From Pelagihabitans sp963760375 (GTDB taxonomy: Bacteria > Bacteroidota > Bacteroidia > Flavobacteriales > Flavobacteriaceae): 64,000 nucleotides of DNA. The translations under genes and the position numbers were made by a program. How positions within the stretch are numbered: the first letter of the stretch is position 1; the number at the start of each line of letters is the position of its first letter. Shown one piece after another: positions 12,314 through 24,826 of the stretch. A model generated the notes under the pieces. That model searched no databases. It had not been told where the DNA came from and was given only the letters and a program-made list of their open reading frames with translations. The DNA is taken from the NCBI GenBank assembly GCA_963760375.1, contig CAVXCS010000001.1, positions 474,538 through 538,537 of the forward strand. Direction: 5' to 3'.

Positions 12314-13514
12314 TATTCGTCTAATTCTGCATTTTGCTCTTTCAAGCCGGCAATATCAAAGTGTAAAGTAAATCGAAGCGTGTTTTCTAATGGATGTCTT
12401 TGTTCAGTAGGAATTAAATATGCAAAGTCTAAACCAAACACATTAAATTTTAAACCGGCACCAAGCGTTAAGTACTTTCTGTTGCCTTTGTTTTCGTGCT
12501 CATTAAAGTATCCTAATCTAAAAGCAAATTGCTTGTCATACCAGTACTCTAATACCAAAGGCTATATTAATTTCTTGTACCTCTTCTTCAAATCCATTTG
12601 GTGCATCAGAAAAAGAACCAAACATTCCTTCTGCCACACTCTTATCCGGATTCTCACCAAAAAGTATTTGAGATTTGCCTGTACTAGCTGTATCACAATA
12701 AATAGGAGGTGATGGAACTAATAATTTATTAAAATCTAATGCAACAGTTAATTCATTGTATTCATTTAAGTCCATATTAATGCTCCACCTAAACGCAGAT
12801 TAATTGGAATAAAATCTTTAGCATCCCTAAGTTGGTATAGTTAATTTTTGAACCAATGTTTGAAATGTTAGCACCTACTTGCACCTTTGCATCTTTACCA
12901 CTTATATCTACATCATGTCTCCACAAAGCAGATAAGTCAGCAGCTACAGATTGACCTGCTTTTGTTTCAATACCCTGAAAAGATTGGCCGTTGGTTAAAT
13001 TTGAATTGATGTAACGCAATGCCAATCCACCAGAAAATTCATCACCTAATATTCGTGCAGTAACCAACATCTATAGCAAATTCATTCGGATTAGATTCAC
13101 CTAGAGGATTTCCATTAATATCTGTTAATTGAATTGCCCCTAAAGAGAAGTATCTAAGACTGGCCGAAACAGCCTGGTCTTTTTGAATTTTTTTATGCCA
13201 AGCTAAATAAGCAAGATTGATATCCGGTACCAATGACCGTAACCAAGGTGTATATGAAATAGAAACTCCCATATCATCTTCAATCCAGGCTAATTTGGAA
13301 ATATTCCAATGCATGGAGTTACTAGTGGGCAAAGTGGCTACACCAACATCTCCCATACCGCCTGCTCGGGCATCGGGGCTAATACTTAAAAATGGAACGG
13401 CAGTAGTAATGGTATTTAACTGGCCTAAGCAAATTATTGGTTTGAGCCTTAACATACTGATAATGAACTAACTAAGAACACAGCAATTGCAATTGCTGAA
13501 ATTATTTTCTTCAT
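12313..13514 (-). CDS. porV: Type IX secretion outer-membrane shuttle protein PorV (frameshifted)
   Basis: PorV (LptO) is the FadL-like outer-membrane barrel that carries T9SS cargo to the PorU sortase. The N-terminal signal peptide starts MKKIISAIAIAVF at 13514. The family hallmark PDARAGGMGDVGVAT follows, with MHWNISKLAW and beta-barrel sequence through VSASLRYFSLG, then a C-terminus ending in an acidic tail. Corrected length is about 400 residues. Frame changes near 13450, 13060, 12780 and 12545. It is directly downstream of porU, its functional partner, and upstream of ispF with a one-base overlap. Confidence 0.9.
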
Positions 13515-13574
13515 TTGTGAAGGGTTAAAAACGGAGACAAATATATTAATATATTGATTAATCACCCATTGGGC

Positions 13575-16500
13575 TTATTTTAATAGTACTAATTTTTCTG
13601 TTTTTGAGGCAACTTCGCCATTTTGGTCTCTGACTTTTAAACGATATACGTAAACTCCCTTACCTATGTTCTCACCAAAATCATCCTTTCCATCCCATTC
13701 TACCGGCTCTGATCTAAATCCTGTAGTATTCACATATTGTTCAAGAGATTTTACCAATTTACCGCTTACCGTGTATATTTGTATTTGTACAAACAACGAA
13801 GAGCAATCTTTATTGTGCTCAAAAAAGAATTGTGTTCTGGTGGTAAAAGGATTAGGGTAATTAAGCACATGTTCTAATGCCAATTTTGCGCTCAGATGCA
13901 ACCACAAATTCAGTATACGCTTCGCTTGAATTATTTAAAATATCCCACACTTTTAATTTAACAGTATGTCTTCCTCTTTCTAAATCACTTAGAGGGTATT
14001 TTACTTTACCAGATTTATAACTATTTAAATCAGATTCATAAAAATCATTCAATAACAAATAAATCTTCACAATCATCATCCAATACTGCAGTAACATCAT
14101 GCCCAATACCAATTCCGGTTGTATTAATGCCATTATCATCACTTACTTCTGCATATAAAAATGGGTTTTCACTGGTAATACCACCAAATGCAAATTTTTT
14201 ATCATTCATATAAAGCTCAATTTTCGGCCCTTCAGTATCCACTAAAATACTATCACTAATACCACCAATTAAAACAGTATCATGGTAACCACTTGCATCA
14301 ATCACATCATTGTGTGCATAGTAGGATATTTTTCCATATCCAATTTTATACGATATATCTTTTGGAATGATAAATGAAAATTCAAAATCGCCATTTGTTA
14401 CACTGGCTTTACCTCTATATATAACATTGCTTTGTAATTCAAAATTAAAGGCAGGACTACCCGGATCATTTGATAAGGTTGTTATAGTAGCCGCCTTGTC
14501 GAATATAGAAGGGTACAACACCCCGTTGAAGCCGGCCATTTTTTGATTATTATGATCTTGTACTTCTCCTTTAATTGTAACCCGACTATAGGCTTTTAAT
14601 GTATCTGCAAAATTGGCAACCGGCTCATTATTAATGGTAGTTGTTGCTACATTATATTCAGGATAAGCTAAACGCAATGCAGGGTCACCTAACAATGTAA
14701 AGTTTCTGGTATTAAAAGTCAGGTAGTCATTCTTAGTTAAGCGCATTAAATCACCCAGGCGAGGCAATTCTCCATTTACCCTTTCAAAAATATGGCTATA
14801 CATCACTTCATTTAATTGTTTGTTTGCAAACGAAGTAACTAAACGCACTGTGGTAAGCAAAGCAATTCCTCCACCACCTTCTCTCAGGTAAACTATTTCA
14901 CCTGCCGATGTTCTTGCCGGGTCATCATAACGGGCAAACTCGCAAGTAGCTGTCATAAAAGCAGGCATTCTGGTAGGGTTATTCCAACCATTAATATCAT
15001 TAATTGTTAACACGCCTTCATGTGCCCAACCTAACTCACCTCCATGTCCGGTATAATTAATAAATAACACTCCTTTCTCAATTCGTTTTTTTATTGCGTC
15101 CGTTACATCAGGATATCTTTGCCCACCGGCATTTGATTGCTGTTCAAAAGAATCGAAATAAACCTTTTCAATATTGTATTCAGGATTATTCTGTTTTAAA
15201 GTTTCGGTTAGGTCATCTGCATCTCTAATATGTGTGTTCGAGTCTTCATCATCTGCAACGAACATGATTACGTTGCGCCAATCACCATATATTGACTCAG
15301 TGCTCAAACCGGTATTGCAGGTTACCGTATTAGAACTAATACCCAAATACTGTTCAATTTTGTCAATTGCAGTTTGTGCTTCTTTTAAATTTTTTGCGGG
15401 TATTCTACCAATGCCCATGTCTAGTGCTTCCGTATTAGTTGATGGAGACCATACCCCTTCAACAGGATCCAGTAAAACATAAAAATCATCAGAAACATAC
15501 GAACCAATCGGATATTCAGAATCTCTGGATTGATAAGTAGGAACAAAGTTGGTGTTACTGGTTATAATGCTTCTGTTATCATAAGAACCATCACCAAACA
15601 AGCAAACGTATTTTACAATATCATCCGGCAGTGCAGCTCTTTCATAAAACATTCTTAAAAAATCGCGAATACTGCTTGCATCTTTATTACCGGAGCTAAA
15701 TTCATTATACACTTCATCTGTTGTTACTACTACAACCTTCATATTATCCATGGTTCGATGTATGTTTGCCAGTCGATTGGCTTGCGATAAAAACAATGGA
15801 TGAGTAATAATTACATAATCATGATCTCCCAATGCATGTAAATTTTGGTTGGCCACTCTGTTTCTAAATTTAGGACTTGGGAAATTGTTACCACTAAAAA
15901 TAACAAACTCAGATAACGCAGAATTATCAACTACAAAACTAGTCACACCATTAGTGAAATTCGATTCTTGCATAACAGGACTTAATGCATCTGAAACATC
16001 CCATATAAGCATTTGCTCATTGGTATTTGCAATTTCATATTTTGCAATATTACCAGCACCAACAAATTTCGCATCTCTAAAAAACAGTTGATTACCAACC
16101 ATGCTTAATTGCCTTCTTGCATTAAGCACTAACTTATCTAAATAGCCGGTTGATGAAGGGCTAGGTAAATTATATTTTAATTCAATTGTTATTGGTGATG
16201 CAGTTGCGCTGAATGTTTGTGAAGTTGAATTAATTTTTGCAAAATAATCAAGGTAATTAGAAGAAGTTGCTGCAATACCCTGGCTTGCAATCAGGTTGTT
16301 ATTATACCTCAATGAAAAAGAACTTGTAGTGAATGATCTTGCTGCTACTCTAGATTTTATATGAACCGGTTCAGCAGAAATTAAATTTGGAAATTCAAAA
16401 GCAAAAAACCGGGCACTTTGTATGTCTGTAAATGTTTCTCCATACCATTCTCTTCCCGATTTAATAAAATTTAATTCATCTTTTTCATGCACAGCATAAT

Positions 16501-17443
16501 CATTAAAAGATTGTATGGTTTGAGTTGGAGTTTGCGAAGAAGAACTTCTGGTTGCAATTCTTTTCCCGGCACCTAAATCTACATTTATAAAGTAATAGGT
16601 AGAATCTGAAAAAAGGTGGTTTACATGGTCATACAATTCAGTACTTGCATCATAAACCCACTCATCTGCGGCTTGTGCGTAAAACAAAACATAGTCATCA
16701 CTATTAAAAACATTATCATCTTCCCCAACAACCAAAATGGCATTTTCAACTAAATCATCGTGCCTTAAATCGCTGTTGAGCACCGGTACCATACCTCCTC
16801 CATTTCCATACACCCGAATGTTTTTTGGGTTTATAGAACTTAAAGGAATGCCTAATTGCGATGTAAAAAAATCAGCAGATAATTTGTGTATACCTTTAGT
16901 ACTTACTGCTACTTTGTACCAGGTTCCGGTACTTAAAACTGAATTAGTTGCAAAGGATGCAGCACCGATTCTTTGTGCATTGGATTCGAATTGATGTTCT
17001 AATTCAAAAGCAACTAATTTTTCAATATTTCCTGTTCTGCTGTTTTTACGTAAGGCATTAATTTCTACAACGGCCCATTTTTTTCTTCTGGATTGAATGA
17101 TGTAAGATTTAACTTCAAAATCAGCGCTTAAAACAGTTTTTTGCTTTTCACTCAATTTATTTGCTAAACGGCTACTTTCAACATTTTTAATGGTTGTTTT
17201 AATTCCAGAAAAATTACTGTTGATTTCCCATTTCTTAAAGAAAACCGGCAAATCAGCTAATTCAGCACTTATTCTTGCGCCTTCAAATAAAAGAACAGGA
17301 TCACCAGTCTTGTTAACACTCTCTTTTTCAACTATTTCAGTCCACTTTAATACATAAGCTTGAGAGGCATTTCTTTGTTGTGCATATAAATTAAAGGAGA
17401 AAACAATTGATAAAGTAATGATAAACAGCAGTTTGCGTGTCAT
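13575..17443 (-). CDS. porU: Type IX secretion C-terminal signal peptidase/sortase PorU (two frameshifts near the 3' end)
   Basis: Gingipain-like (C25) cysteine peptidase on the cell surface that removes T9SS sorting domains and attaches cargo to A-LPS. Seen: signal peptide MTRKLLFIITLSIVFSF, a long N-terminal beta region, the C25 domain with FINYTGHGGELGWAHE (catalytic His) and FMTATCEFARYDDPA (catalytic Cys), then Ig-like domains and its own C-terminal sorting-type domain (LNYPNPFTTRTQFFFEHN). About 1,290 residues, long but in family range. Frame changes near 14100 and 13890 affect only the C-terminal part. I took the ATG at 17443 because the open frame's further upstream codons add a non-signal-like extension. 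porV follows 60 bp downstream. Confidence 0.93.
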
Positions 17444-17707
17444 TTGTTGATGGTTTTGGCTCTGTTCAAATTTACTATTAATGGTTCGATTATTTGCTAA
17501 CATAACAAGCAGAAATAACAAACGTTAAGAGTTTTGTCTAAAATGATTAAAAAACTACATTTGTTATTCCCCCTACGCACTATTATAACCTTTGCTGTGA
17601 AAAAACGTATGTTTATATTAGATATTGTTAGAATGCCGGTCAGCTTGTGAAACTATTTACATAGACTGCGTATACATAATATAAATTACAGTAATTTCGA
17701 ATTTACT

Positions 17708-18718
17708 ATGTTAAAACGCCTACTTATAATTCTTTTTGCTTTTGGCACTTTATTGTTATTGTGCGTACCAGAGGCTCAAGCGCAAGACCCTGAATTTACT
17801 CAGTTCTATGCCGCTCCCCTTTATCTAAATCCGGCATTTGCAGGTTCTGCACGCTGTCCCAGAGTTTCATTAAACTATCGCAACCAATGGCCTTCTATAC
17901 CACGTGCATTTGTAACATACGCTGCAGCCTATGATCAACATATTGATGCTATTTCCGGTGGAATAGGATTAATGGTATTGACCGATCAAGCAGGCGAGGG
18001 CACGTTGAATACTTCTCAAATTTCCGGCATTTATTCTTACCAGTTAAATGTAAGCCGTAACTTTTCTATTAAAGCAGGATTACAAGCAACCTACGTGCAA
18101 AAAAAAATAGACTGGGATAAGTTGGTTTTTGGAGATGAAATAGACCCGAGATTTGGTGTAATATATGAATCACTGGAACAAAGAACAGATGAAACACAAA
18201 GCTATATTGATTTTTCTGCCGGAATTGTAGGCTTTACATCTCAAGTATATGGCGGTTTTGCTGCACATCACTTAACCGAGCCTGATGAAGCATTTATTGT
18301 TCAAGGTGCTTCACCACTCCCAATGAAATTAACTGCACATTTAGGGGCTATGCTTCCTGTTGCAGGTTCTGATATGGATGATTTAGATGATGGTACTTTT
18401 ATATCTCCGAATATAATGTATCAACAACAGGATAAATTTAACACCATGAATGTTGGTGTTTATGTACTTCATTCACCCTTAGTAGGTGGTTTATGGTATA
18501 GAGGTAGTTTTGATGACGGCTCATTCTTATTCAGCGATTCATTTATTGCTCTTGTAGGGCTTCAAAGAGGCGTGTTTAAAATTGGCTATAGTTACGATGT
18601 AACTGTTTCTGAATTAAGCAATGTGGCCGCAGGCTCACATGAGATAACATTTGGGCTGCAATTTGATTGCAGACCAAAAAAAAGGCGTTCACGTGTAATA
18701 AGATGCCCCCAATTTTAG
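17708..18718 (+). CDS. PorP/SprF family type IX secretion membrane protein
   Basis: An intact frame of 336 residues. Signal peptide MLKRLLIILFAFGTLLLLC, then the family start QDPEFTQFYAAPLYLNPAFAG, and repeated amphipathic strands with aromatic ends consistent with an outer-membrane barrel. PorP/SprF proteins are partners for secretion or anchoring of particular T9SS cargo, such as adhesins. This gene follows porU divergently and precedes gldJ, so it could serve the core machinery rather than one adhesin; that is inference. It lacks the frameshifts seen in most neighbours. Confidence 0.9.
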   Translation: MLKRLLIILFAFGTLLLLCVPEAQAQDPEFTQFYAAPLYLNPAFAGSARCPRVSLNYRNQWPSIPRAFVTYAAAYDQHIDAISGGIGLMVLTDQAGEGTLNTSQISGIYSYQLNVSRNFSIKAGLQATYVQKKIDWDKLVFGDEIDPRFGVIYESLEQRTDETQSYIDFSAGIVGFTSQVYGGFAAHHLTEPDEAFIVQGASPLPMKLTAHLGAMLPVAGSDMDDLDDGTFISPNIMYQQQDKFNTMNVGVYVLHSPLVGGLWYRGSFDDGSFLFSDSFIALVGLQRGVFKIGYSYDVTVSELSNVAAGSHEITFGLQFDCRPKKRRSRVIRCPQF

Positions 18719-18757
18719 TTATATAGCACTGATTAGCTAGAACTTTATAAAATAAAT

Positions 18758-18765
18758 TATATTTG
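18758..18765 (+). promoter_or_regulatory. Candidate -7 box upstream of gldJ
   Basis: TATATTTG matches the Bacteroidota -7 consensus TAnnTTTG. It ends five bases before the first in-frame ATG of gldJ, so a transcript from it would have almost no leader. Either gldJ is leaderless or this box is not the main promoter. No clear -33 TTG was found at the expected distance. Confidence 0.35.
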
Positions 18766-18770
18766 CGATA

Positions 18771-20238
18771 ATGAAATCGATAAACAAATTATTTCCACTT
18801 GTGTTGCTAGCCTTTATGGTAGCAACATCAGCATGTAACAAAGACAGATCTTCAACTACAGGCTGGAATTATAACGATCCTAAAAACGGGGGGTTTGAAA
18901 ATACTCCCTATACCGAACAAGAAACCGGTCCCAGGCTTAGTACTTGTTCAAGGTGGTACATTTACCATGGGTCGCACAGAACAAGAAATAAAAATGGATT
19001 GGGATAACATTCCAAGAAGAGTAACTGTTTCCAGTTTTTATATGGATGAAACAGAAGTTGCAAATCTTCACTATCGAGAATACTTATATTGGATAGAAAG
19101 AGTATTTGCATTAGATTATCCTGAAGTATTAAAAAAGCACTTCCGGATACTTTAGTTTGGAGAACTCAGTTAGCATACAATGAACCTTTTGTTGAATATT
19201 ATTTAAGACACCCTGCATATAAATATTATCCTGTTGTTGGTGTTAATTGGTTACAAGCAACAGATTATTGTGCCTGGAGAACTGACCGTGTAAATGAAAT
19301 GAATTTTAATTCGAGAAGGCGTATTAAGAGAAAACCATGCACAAGTAAATGAAGACAACTTTAATACTGATGCATATTTTGCTGGTCAATATGAAGGTTT
19401 AGTAAAACAGTCCATTACGATGATTTAAATCCTAACAGAGATGTAAGAAGAGTAAAAATGGAAGACGGAATTTTATTACCAAGATATCGCCTACCAACTG
19501 AAGCTGAGTGGGAATTTGCTGCTCTTGGTTTAATTGGAAATACAGTTTATGAAAGAGTAACAGATAGAAGATTATATCCATGGGATGGACATATAGTTAG
19601 AAATTCATCTAAAAATTACCAAGGTGAAATGCTTAGCTAACTTTAAACGTGGCCGAGGTGATAACATGGGAGTTGCAGGAAGATTAAATGATAATGCCGA
19701 TATTCCTGCACCGTTAACTTCTTATTGGCCAAATGATTATGGATTATATAATATGGCTGGAAACGTAAATGAGTGGGTAATGGATGTTTACAGACCATTA
19801 TCATTAGAAGATGCAAGTGATTTTAATCCATTTAGAGGAAATGTATTTACATCCTTATGAAGAAAGATGAAGAAGGTGCTATTGCTGAAAAAGATTCACT
19901 AGGTAGAATTAATAAGAGACTAAGCGCTACAGACCGAGAAGTTGAGAACAGAAGAAACTATGACCGCTCTGACAATATTTCATATATTGATGGAGACGAA
20001 TCTGAGTATATTAACTACAAGTACGGAGAAACTTCATTAATAAGTGATAAAGCCAGAGTGTATAAAGGCGGTGGCTGGAAAGACAGAGCTTATTGGGTTA
20101 ACTCCCGGAGCAAGAAGATTTTTAGATGAAGATCAATCTACAGATGATATTGGTTTCCGTTGCGCAATGACAAGAGTTGGTAGTCCTGTTGGATTAGGAA
20201 ATAAGAGTCAAATTGTAAACAATACAAAAAGAAAATAA
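18771..20238 (+). CDS. gldJ: Gliding motility / T9SS lipoprotein GldJ (frameshifted)
   Basis: Sulfatase-modifying-factor-fold lipoprotein needed for gliding and type IX secretion. The signal peptide ends ATSACNKD, giving a lipidated Cys. The fold is visible as VLVQGGTFTMGRTEQE, SSFYMDETEVANLHYREYL, RLPTEAEWEFAA, YGLYNMAGNVNEWVMDVY and DDIGFRCAM. Corrected length is about 489 residues. GldJ rather than GldK is favoured by the neighbour: gldJ followed by murF is a conserved order in gliding Bacteroidota. Frame changes near 18925, 19140, 19305, 19410, 19630, 19855 and 20095 make this one of the most indel-dense genes here. An intrinsic terminator follows. Confidence 0.88.
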
Positions 20239-20258
20239 TATAAGTTCATAAAACATTT

Positions 20259-20292
20259 AAAAAGCCTTGGGATTATTTCTCAAGGCTTTTTT
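20259..20292 (+). terminator. Intrinsic terminator after gldJ
   Basis: Stem AAAAAGCCTTG pairs with CAAGGCTTTTT around an 11-base loop and runs into a T tract. It begins 21 bases after the gldJ stop and ends just before the likely murF start, so murF is probably transcribed separately. Confidence 0.85.
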
Positions 20293-20304
20293 ATTTTGCA
20301 GTCT

Positions 20305-21621
20305 ATGTATTGTTCAACAACAGACTTATACAAGCATTTTATCAAACATTCGTAATATGCACAGATACCAGAAAAATAACTAAAGGTTGTATTGTTCTTT
20401 GCCTTAAAAGGCCCAAATTTTAATGGAAATAAATTTGCTTGAAGAGCAATAGAACAAGGAGCAGCATTTTGCGTGGTGGATGAGACCAAAATATGCAAAC
20501 TGATAATTGCTTATTAGTTGAAGATGTACTTGAATCACATTACAAGCAACTTGCTAATTTACACCGTAAACACATTAAATATTCCGGTAATAGCAATAAC
20601 AGGAAGTAATGGAAAAACCACAACCAAAGAATTGTGCCAGAGAAATACTTGCAAGAAAATATAATGTATTTGCAACTGCCGGAAATTTAAATAACCACAT
20701 CGGTGTACCGCTAAGCCTGTTAAGTCTTACTAATAAACACCAACTTGCAATTATTGAAATGGGTGCAAATCACCTAAATGAAATTGAGTTTTTAAGTGAA
20801 ATTGCAGAACCCAACTATGGTTTAATTACAAATATTGGTTCAGCACATTTAGAAGGTTTTGGCTCTATTGAGCCGGCATTTTAAAAGCCAAGAAAGAGTT
20901 ATTCAATTATTTAATTAGCAAATGATGGAACCATTTTTTTAAACAATAACGATTCCAATTTAAAAAGTCTGCAACTTAAATATGCTAAAATTATCAGCTA
21001 TGGTTCAATGCCAATTAACTTTTGTGAGTTATTGGATTTTGACCGAAAAGAACATTTAATTATCAAATGGCGAACTAAAAATGAGAATATGGTAAACATT
21101 GCCCACAGCTCATTGATTGGCGATTATAATGCAGAAAATATTTTGCTGCAATTTGTGTTGGCAGTTACTTTGGTGTACCTGCAACAGATATAAATCTGGC
21201 AATAAGAAATTATGAATCATCTAATAATCGCTCACAAGTAGTAATTAAAAATTCTAATACAATTGTGTTAGATGCCTACAACGCAAATCCAAGTAGCATG
21301 TTAGCCGCCATAAGCAACTTCAGCAATAGTTTTACCGGCATAAAGATACCGGTGTTGGGAGAAATGCTTGAACTTGGAACCTATGCCAAGCAGGAGCATG
21401 AAAAAATATTCAATGAATTAAACAAACTTGGTTTTAGCGAATTTATTTTAGTTGGAAATAATTTCGAACCCTTTAAAACTCGAGGAAAAACGTAAACTAT
21501 TTAGTAATGTGCATGAAGCCAGTAAGTGGATTCAGCAACAAGAGTTTAAGAACGCTAATTTTTTAGTGAAGGGTTCAAGAGCAACAGGCAAATGGAAAAA
21601 GTAATTCAAGCTTTTGATTAA
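20305..21621 (+). CDS. murF: UDP-N-acetylmuramoyl-tripeptide--D-alanyl-D-alanine ligase (frameshifted)
   Basis: Adds D-Ala-D-Ala to the peptidoglycan precursor in the cytoplasm. Seen: ATP-binding ITGSNGKTTTKEL, TAGNLNNHIGVPLSLL, EMGANHLNEIEFLS, NIGSAHLEGFGS, LIGDYNAENI and the Mur C-terminal segment VLDAYNANPSSM. Corrected length is about 439 residues, normal for MurF. Breaks near 20360-20430, 20490, 20560, 20630, 20880, 20920, 21155 and 21490. The start is uncertain; the ATG at 20305 follows the terminator closely and gives the N-terminal substrate-binding domain. All catalytic motifs are present. Confidence 0.88.
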
Positions 21622-21623
21622 GA

Positions 21624-24011
21624 TTATTTTTTTATGAATTTCCCAAAAAAACTTTTGGTGCTCTCTTCCTCTTCTTCATAATATCCGTAACCGTTTCCGA
21701 AAGAGTAATAATTACCAGACCCATATCCATAAGGGTCATGCTTAACTTTTGCATCATTCAAAACAATACTTAAATTTTTCAATTTATTCTCATGATATAA
21801 TTCATCAATTACTTTTAAATAGCCTTTCTTAGAATAATTTTCTCTAATAACATATAAATTTATATCGGCAAATTTCGCTATTAACATTGGGTCTGAAACT
21901 ATACCAATTGGAGGTGTATCAATAATTATATAATCGTATCGTATTTTTTAATTCTGCAATTAAAGATTGCCATTTCGCTCCTGTTTAATAATTCAGACGG
22001 ATTTGGTGGTACTGGACCGGCAGGTATTAAATGCTAAATTCTCATTGTGTGTTTTTTGAATTACATCATCAATTTTTGCAATTCCAATTAAATATGAACT
22101 TAATCCAATGTCATTGCTTAATCCAAAATCATCAAATAATTTGGGCTTACGTAAATCCGTTCCTAAAATTAAAACCTTGTGATCTTGCAATGCAAGAACC
22201 GATGCAAGATTTAATGTTACAAAAGACTTTCCTTCACCACCTATAGAAGAAGTAATTGCTATTACCTTTTTTGATTCAGTGCTTAAAAACTGAAGATTTG
22301 TTCTAAGTGTTCTAAATGCTTCTGTAATTCTTCCCTTAGGATTATCAAAAACTACCAGGTTAATGTCTTTAAATTTATGGCCAATTATTCCCACTACTGG
22401 TGTATTGGTGCTTTTAACAATATCTTCTTTATTTTCTACTGTAGTTTTAAGAATGCTCTGAATAAATATAATAACTCCGGGTATCACTAAAGATGCAAAT
22501 AAAGCCAATATATAAATCAGAGATTTATCCGGAGTAACTGGTTCTGCAATTATAAATGCACGATCTAATACTTTATTATCAGAAATAGCAGTAGCCTTCG
22601 AAATACTTGTTTCTGCTTTTTTCTGTAATAAGTATATATAGATGTTTTGGTTTACTTCAAATTTTCTTTGAATAGCTAACAATTGTCGTTCAATCTCAGG
22701 TACTTTATTGATGCTTCCTTCGTATCTTAAAACTCTTGAGTCCAGCGCCTGAAGTTTTGTTTCGAGTTGAATTTTTATAGATTTTAAGTTTTCGAGCAGT
22801 GAAATTCTGGTATCACTAATTTGCTCATCAATAATTTGTACGGAGGGAATTTCATCTGAAACACCAAAAGATAAACTCTTTCTCTTTAACTGCAGAGCTT
22901 GAAAAGACTCCAAAAGCTTTAATAAAATTGGATCGTTAATACCAATTACAGATGGGGCAAGTTGCGTTATATCTTTATTTTCATCTATGTATGTGGCTAA
23001 ATTATTTAAAGATTTTAATTCAATTTCAGTTTTTAGTTTTTCTAAATCAATTTGATTGAGTCTAACCAAAACTGAATTTGATTCTTCACTCAAATTAACC
23101 GTTCCGTTTTTCTTTTTAAAATCCTGAAGATCTGTTTCAATAGTATTTAATACTTCAATAATTTTTTTTAGTTGATCATCTACAAAATGAAGAGTTAATG
23201 ATGCTATGGAAGTTTTGTCTTCAACATTTTTATCAATGTAAACGTCAGCTATGGTATTTAAAATGTCAGCTGCTTTTGCCGGATTGTAATCTAAAAAATG
23301 CAATTGAATTATTTTAGCATCCTTATCATAAGGAGTAACACTCAATTTTTCTTTTAAGCGGTTAATTATTTGATTTTTTCTATTTACTATAAATTTTATC
23401 TCGTTATTAATCTCTGTTATATCTATACTATCAACTTTTTCAATTATGAATTGAAAATTCTCTGTTGAAATGAGTTTACCAAATTCATGCGTTTGCTTAT
23501 ATTCAAAACCAGGAAGAAATTTAGAATCTGTGCTCACTTCAAGTTCAAATTCTTTATTATTTAAAGAACGGACATTGAAATCAACACCGTATAATTCAGA
23601 GTTTATATTTTGATTTATAACTCTTATAGGTTGCGTACGATAAATTGGTCGGGGAGGAATATTAATTAAATTGTAATAATTTATTTGCAAATTTAATCGG
23701 TCTATGGCTTCTTCTAGTACTGCTCTTGATTTTATTATTCCAATTTCAGTATTAAGATTTCTTGATTCGCCATACATTTCTCCGGCAATAACGTCTTCAA
23801 TTTTAGAAGATGAAGAATTTGAATCTTTTATTAAAATGGTGGAAAATGATTGGTATTCTGGCAGTTCAAGTTTAATTACAACAAATGCAATAATGAAACA
23901 CAATACTAATGCAATTGCAAAGTAATACCACTTAGCAAGCAATTTGTAAAAGATAGAAACTAAATCAATTTCTTCATGTAATGCAGGCTTGGTATGTCCG
24001 TTAATTTCCAT
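21624..24011 (-). CDS. Wzc-type BY-kinase / polysaccharide co-polymerase (frameshifted near the C-terminus)
   Basis: Inner-membrane protein regulating chain length and export of exopolysaccharide. The N-terminal Wzz domain (LVSIFYKLLAKWYYFAIALVL, first membrane span) is followed by a long coiled-coil periplasmic part, a second span (YILALFASLVIPGVIIF), and a cytoplasmic kinase with Walker A SSIGGEGKSFVTLN, Walker A' LGTDLRKPKL and, after frame changes near 22030 and 21945, Walker B-like YIIIDTPPIGIVSD. The C-terminus is Tyr-rich (YGYGSGNYYSFGNGYGYY), the usual autophosphorylation cluster. About 796 residues. The Wza-like gene ends one base before its start, so the two form an operon. Confidence 0.88.
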
Positions 24012-24012
24012 A

Positions 24013-24790
24013 TTACTTGGTTTCTCTCAAAATAAAAGAGAGCGTAACTATTGTGGTTGTGATAACTGACGTTATTACAGTTAAACCAGGACTTACATTA
24101 GCTAATGCTTTACGCTTAACAGGTTTAATATAAACTATGTCATCCGGATGTAAATAAATTGGGTAAGGAAATATTGTTCCTTTATTCGTAAAGTCTATTA
24201 TAATTTCTTGATTCTTTCCTTCGATTGTTCTGATTATTTTTATTTCCGTTCTATCTGCAAAATTTGTAAGATCGCCTGCCATTGCTATTGCCTCAATCAG
24301 GGTAATTTTTTCTCCTGCAACATACATCAATCCAGGTCTATTTACTTCGCCCAATATTGAAATTCTAAATGATAGTTTCCGTACAGTGATGGTTGGTGCC
24401 TCAATGTATTTTTTATACTCTGCTAATATTGCTTGTTTTGCTTCATCTAATGTTAAACCTGCAATATAAATATCACCCAAAAGCGGTATGGTTATATATC
24501 CGCGATTATCAACAATAAACCCTTTTTCATAAACTGAACGATTATCTGCAAAAGTTCTATCCATTGTTAAACTCAGGCTAGGCAGTGCATCCGGATTAAT
24601 TGAATACAATTGAACTTGAATAATATCATTTGGATAAATTTTTAATTCAAATGGCCGAAATAAACTGGCAGAATCTAATTTAGTTACCTCACCATGTTGG
24701 AAATAAATTAATTTTTTTTGAGGAGTGCACGAAGCTAAAGCACCTAGAACAATAATGAGTAGAAATAGAGAAATAATATCTGTTGGGCAT
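24013..24790 (-). CDS. Wza-like polysaccharide export lipoprotein (one frameshift near the start)
   Basis: Outer-membrane or periplasmic channel partner for capsule or exopolysaccharide export. The corrected N-terminus is a lipoprotein signal (LLIIVLGALASCTPQKK, lipid Cys). The poly-sax export domain follows (IYPNDIIQVQLYSINP, GYITIPLLGDIYIAGLTLDEA), then a SLBB-like domain (ISILGEVNRPGLMYVAGEKITLIEAIAMAG), and a C-terminal hydrophobic segment (TVITSVITTTIVTLSF). About 259 residues. A T-run indel near 24770 breaks the signal peptide; the ATG at 24790 restores it. The BY-kinase gene starts immediately downstream. No glycosyltransferases lie nearby, so the rest of the polysaccharide locus is elsewhere. 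Confidence 0.85.
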
Positions 24791-24826
24791 TTTTGTTTTG
24801 CAGAGAATTTTTAAGGCTTAAGTAAT

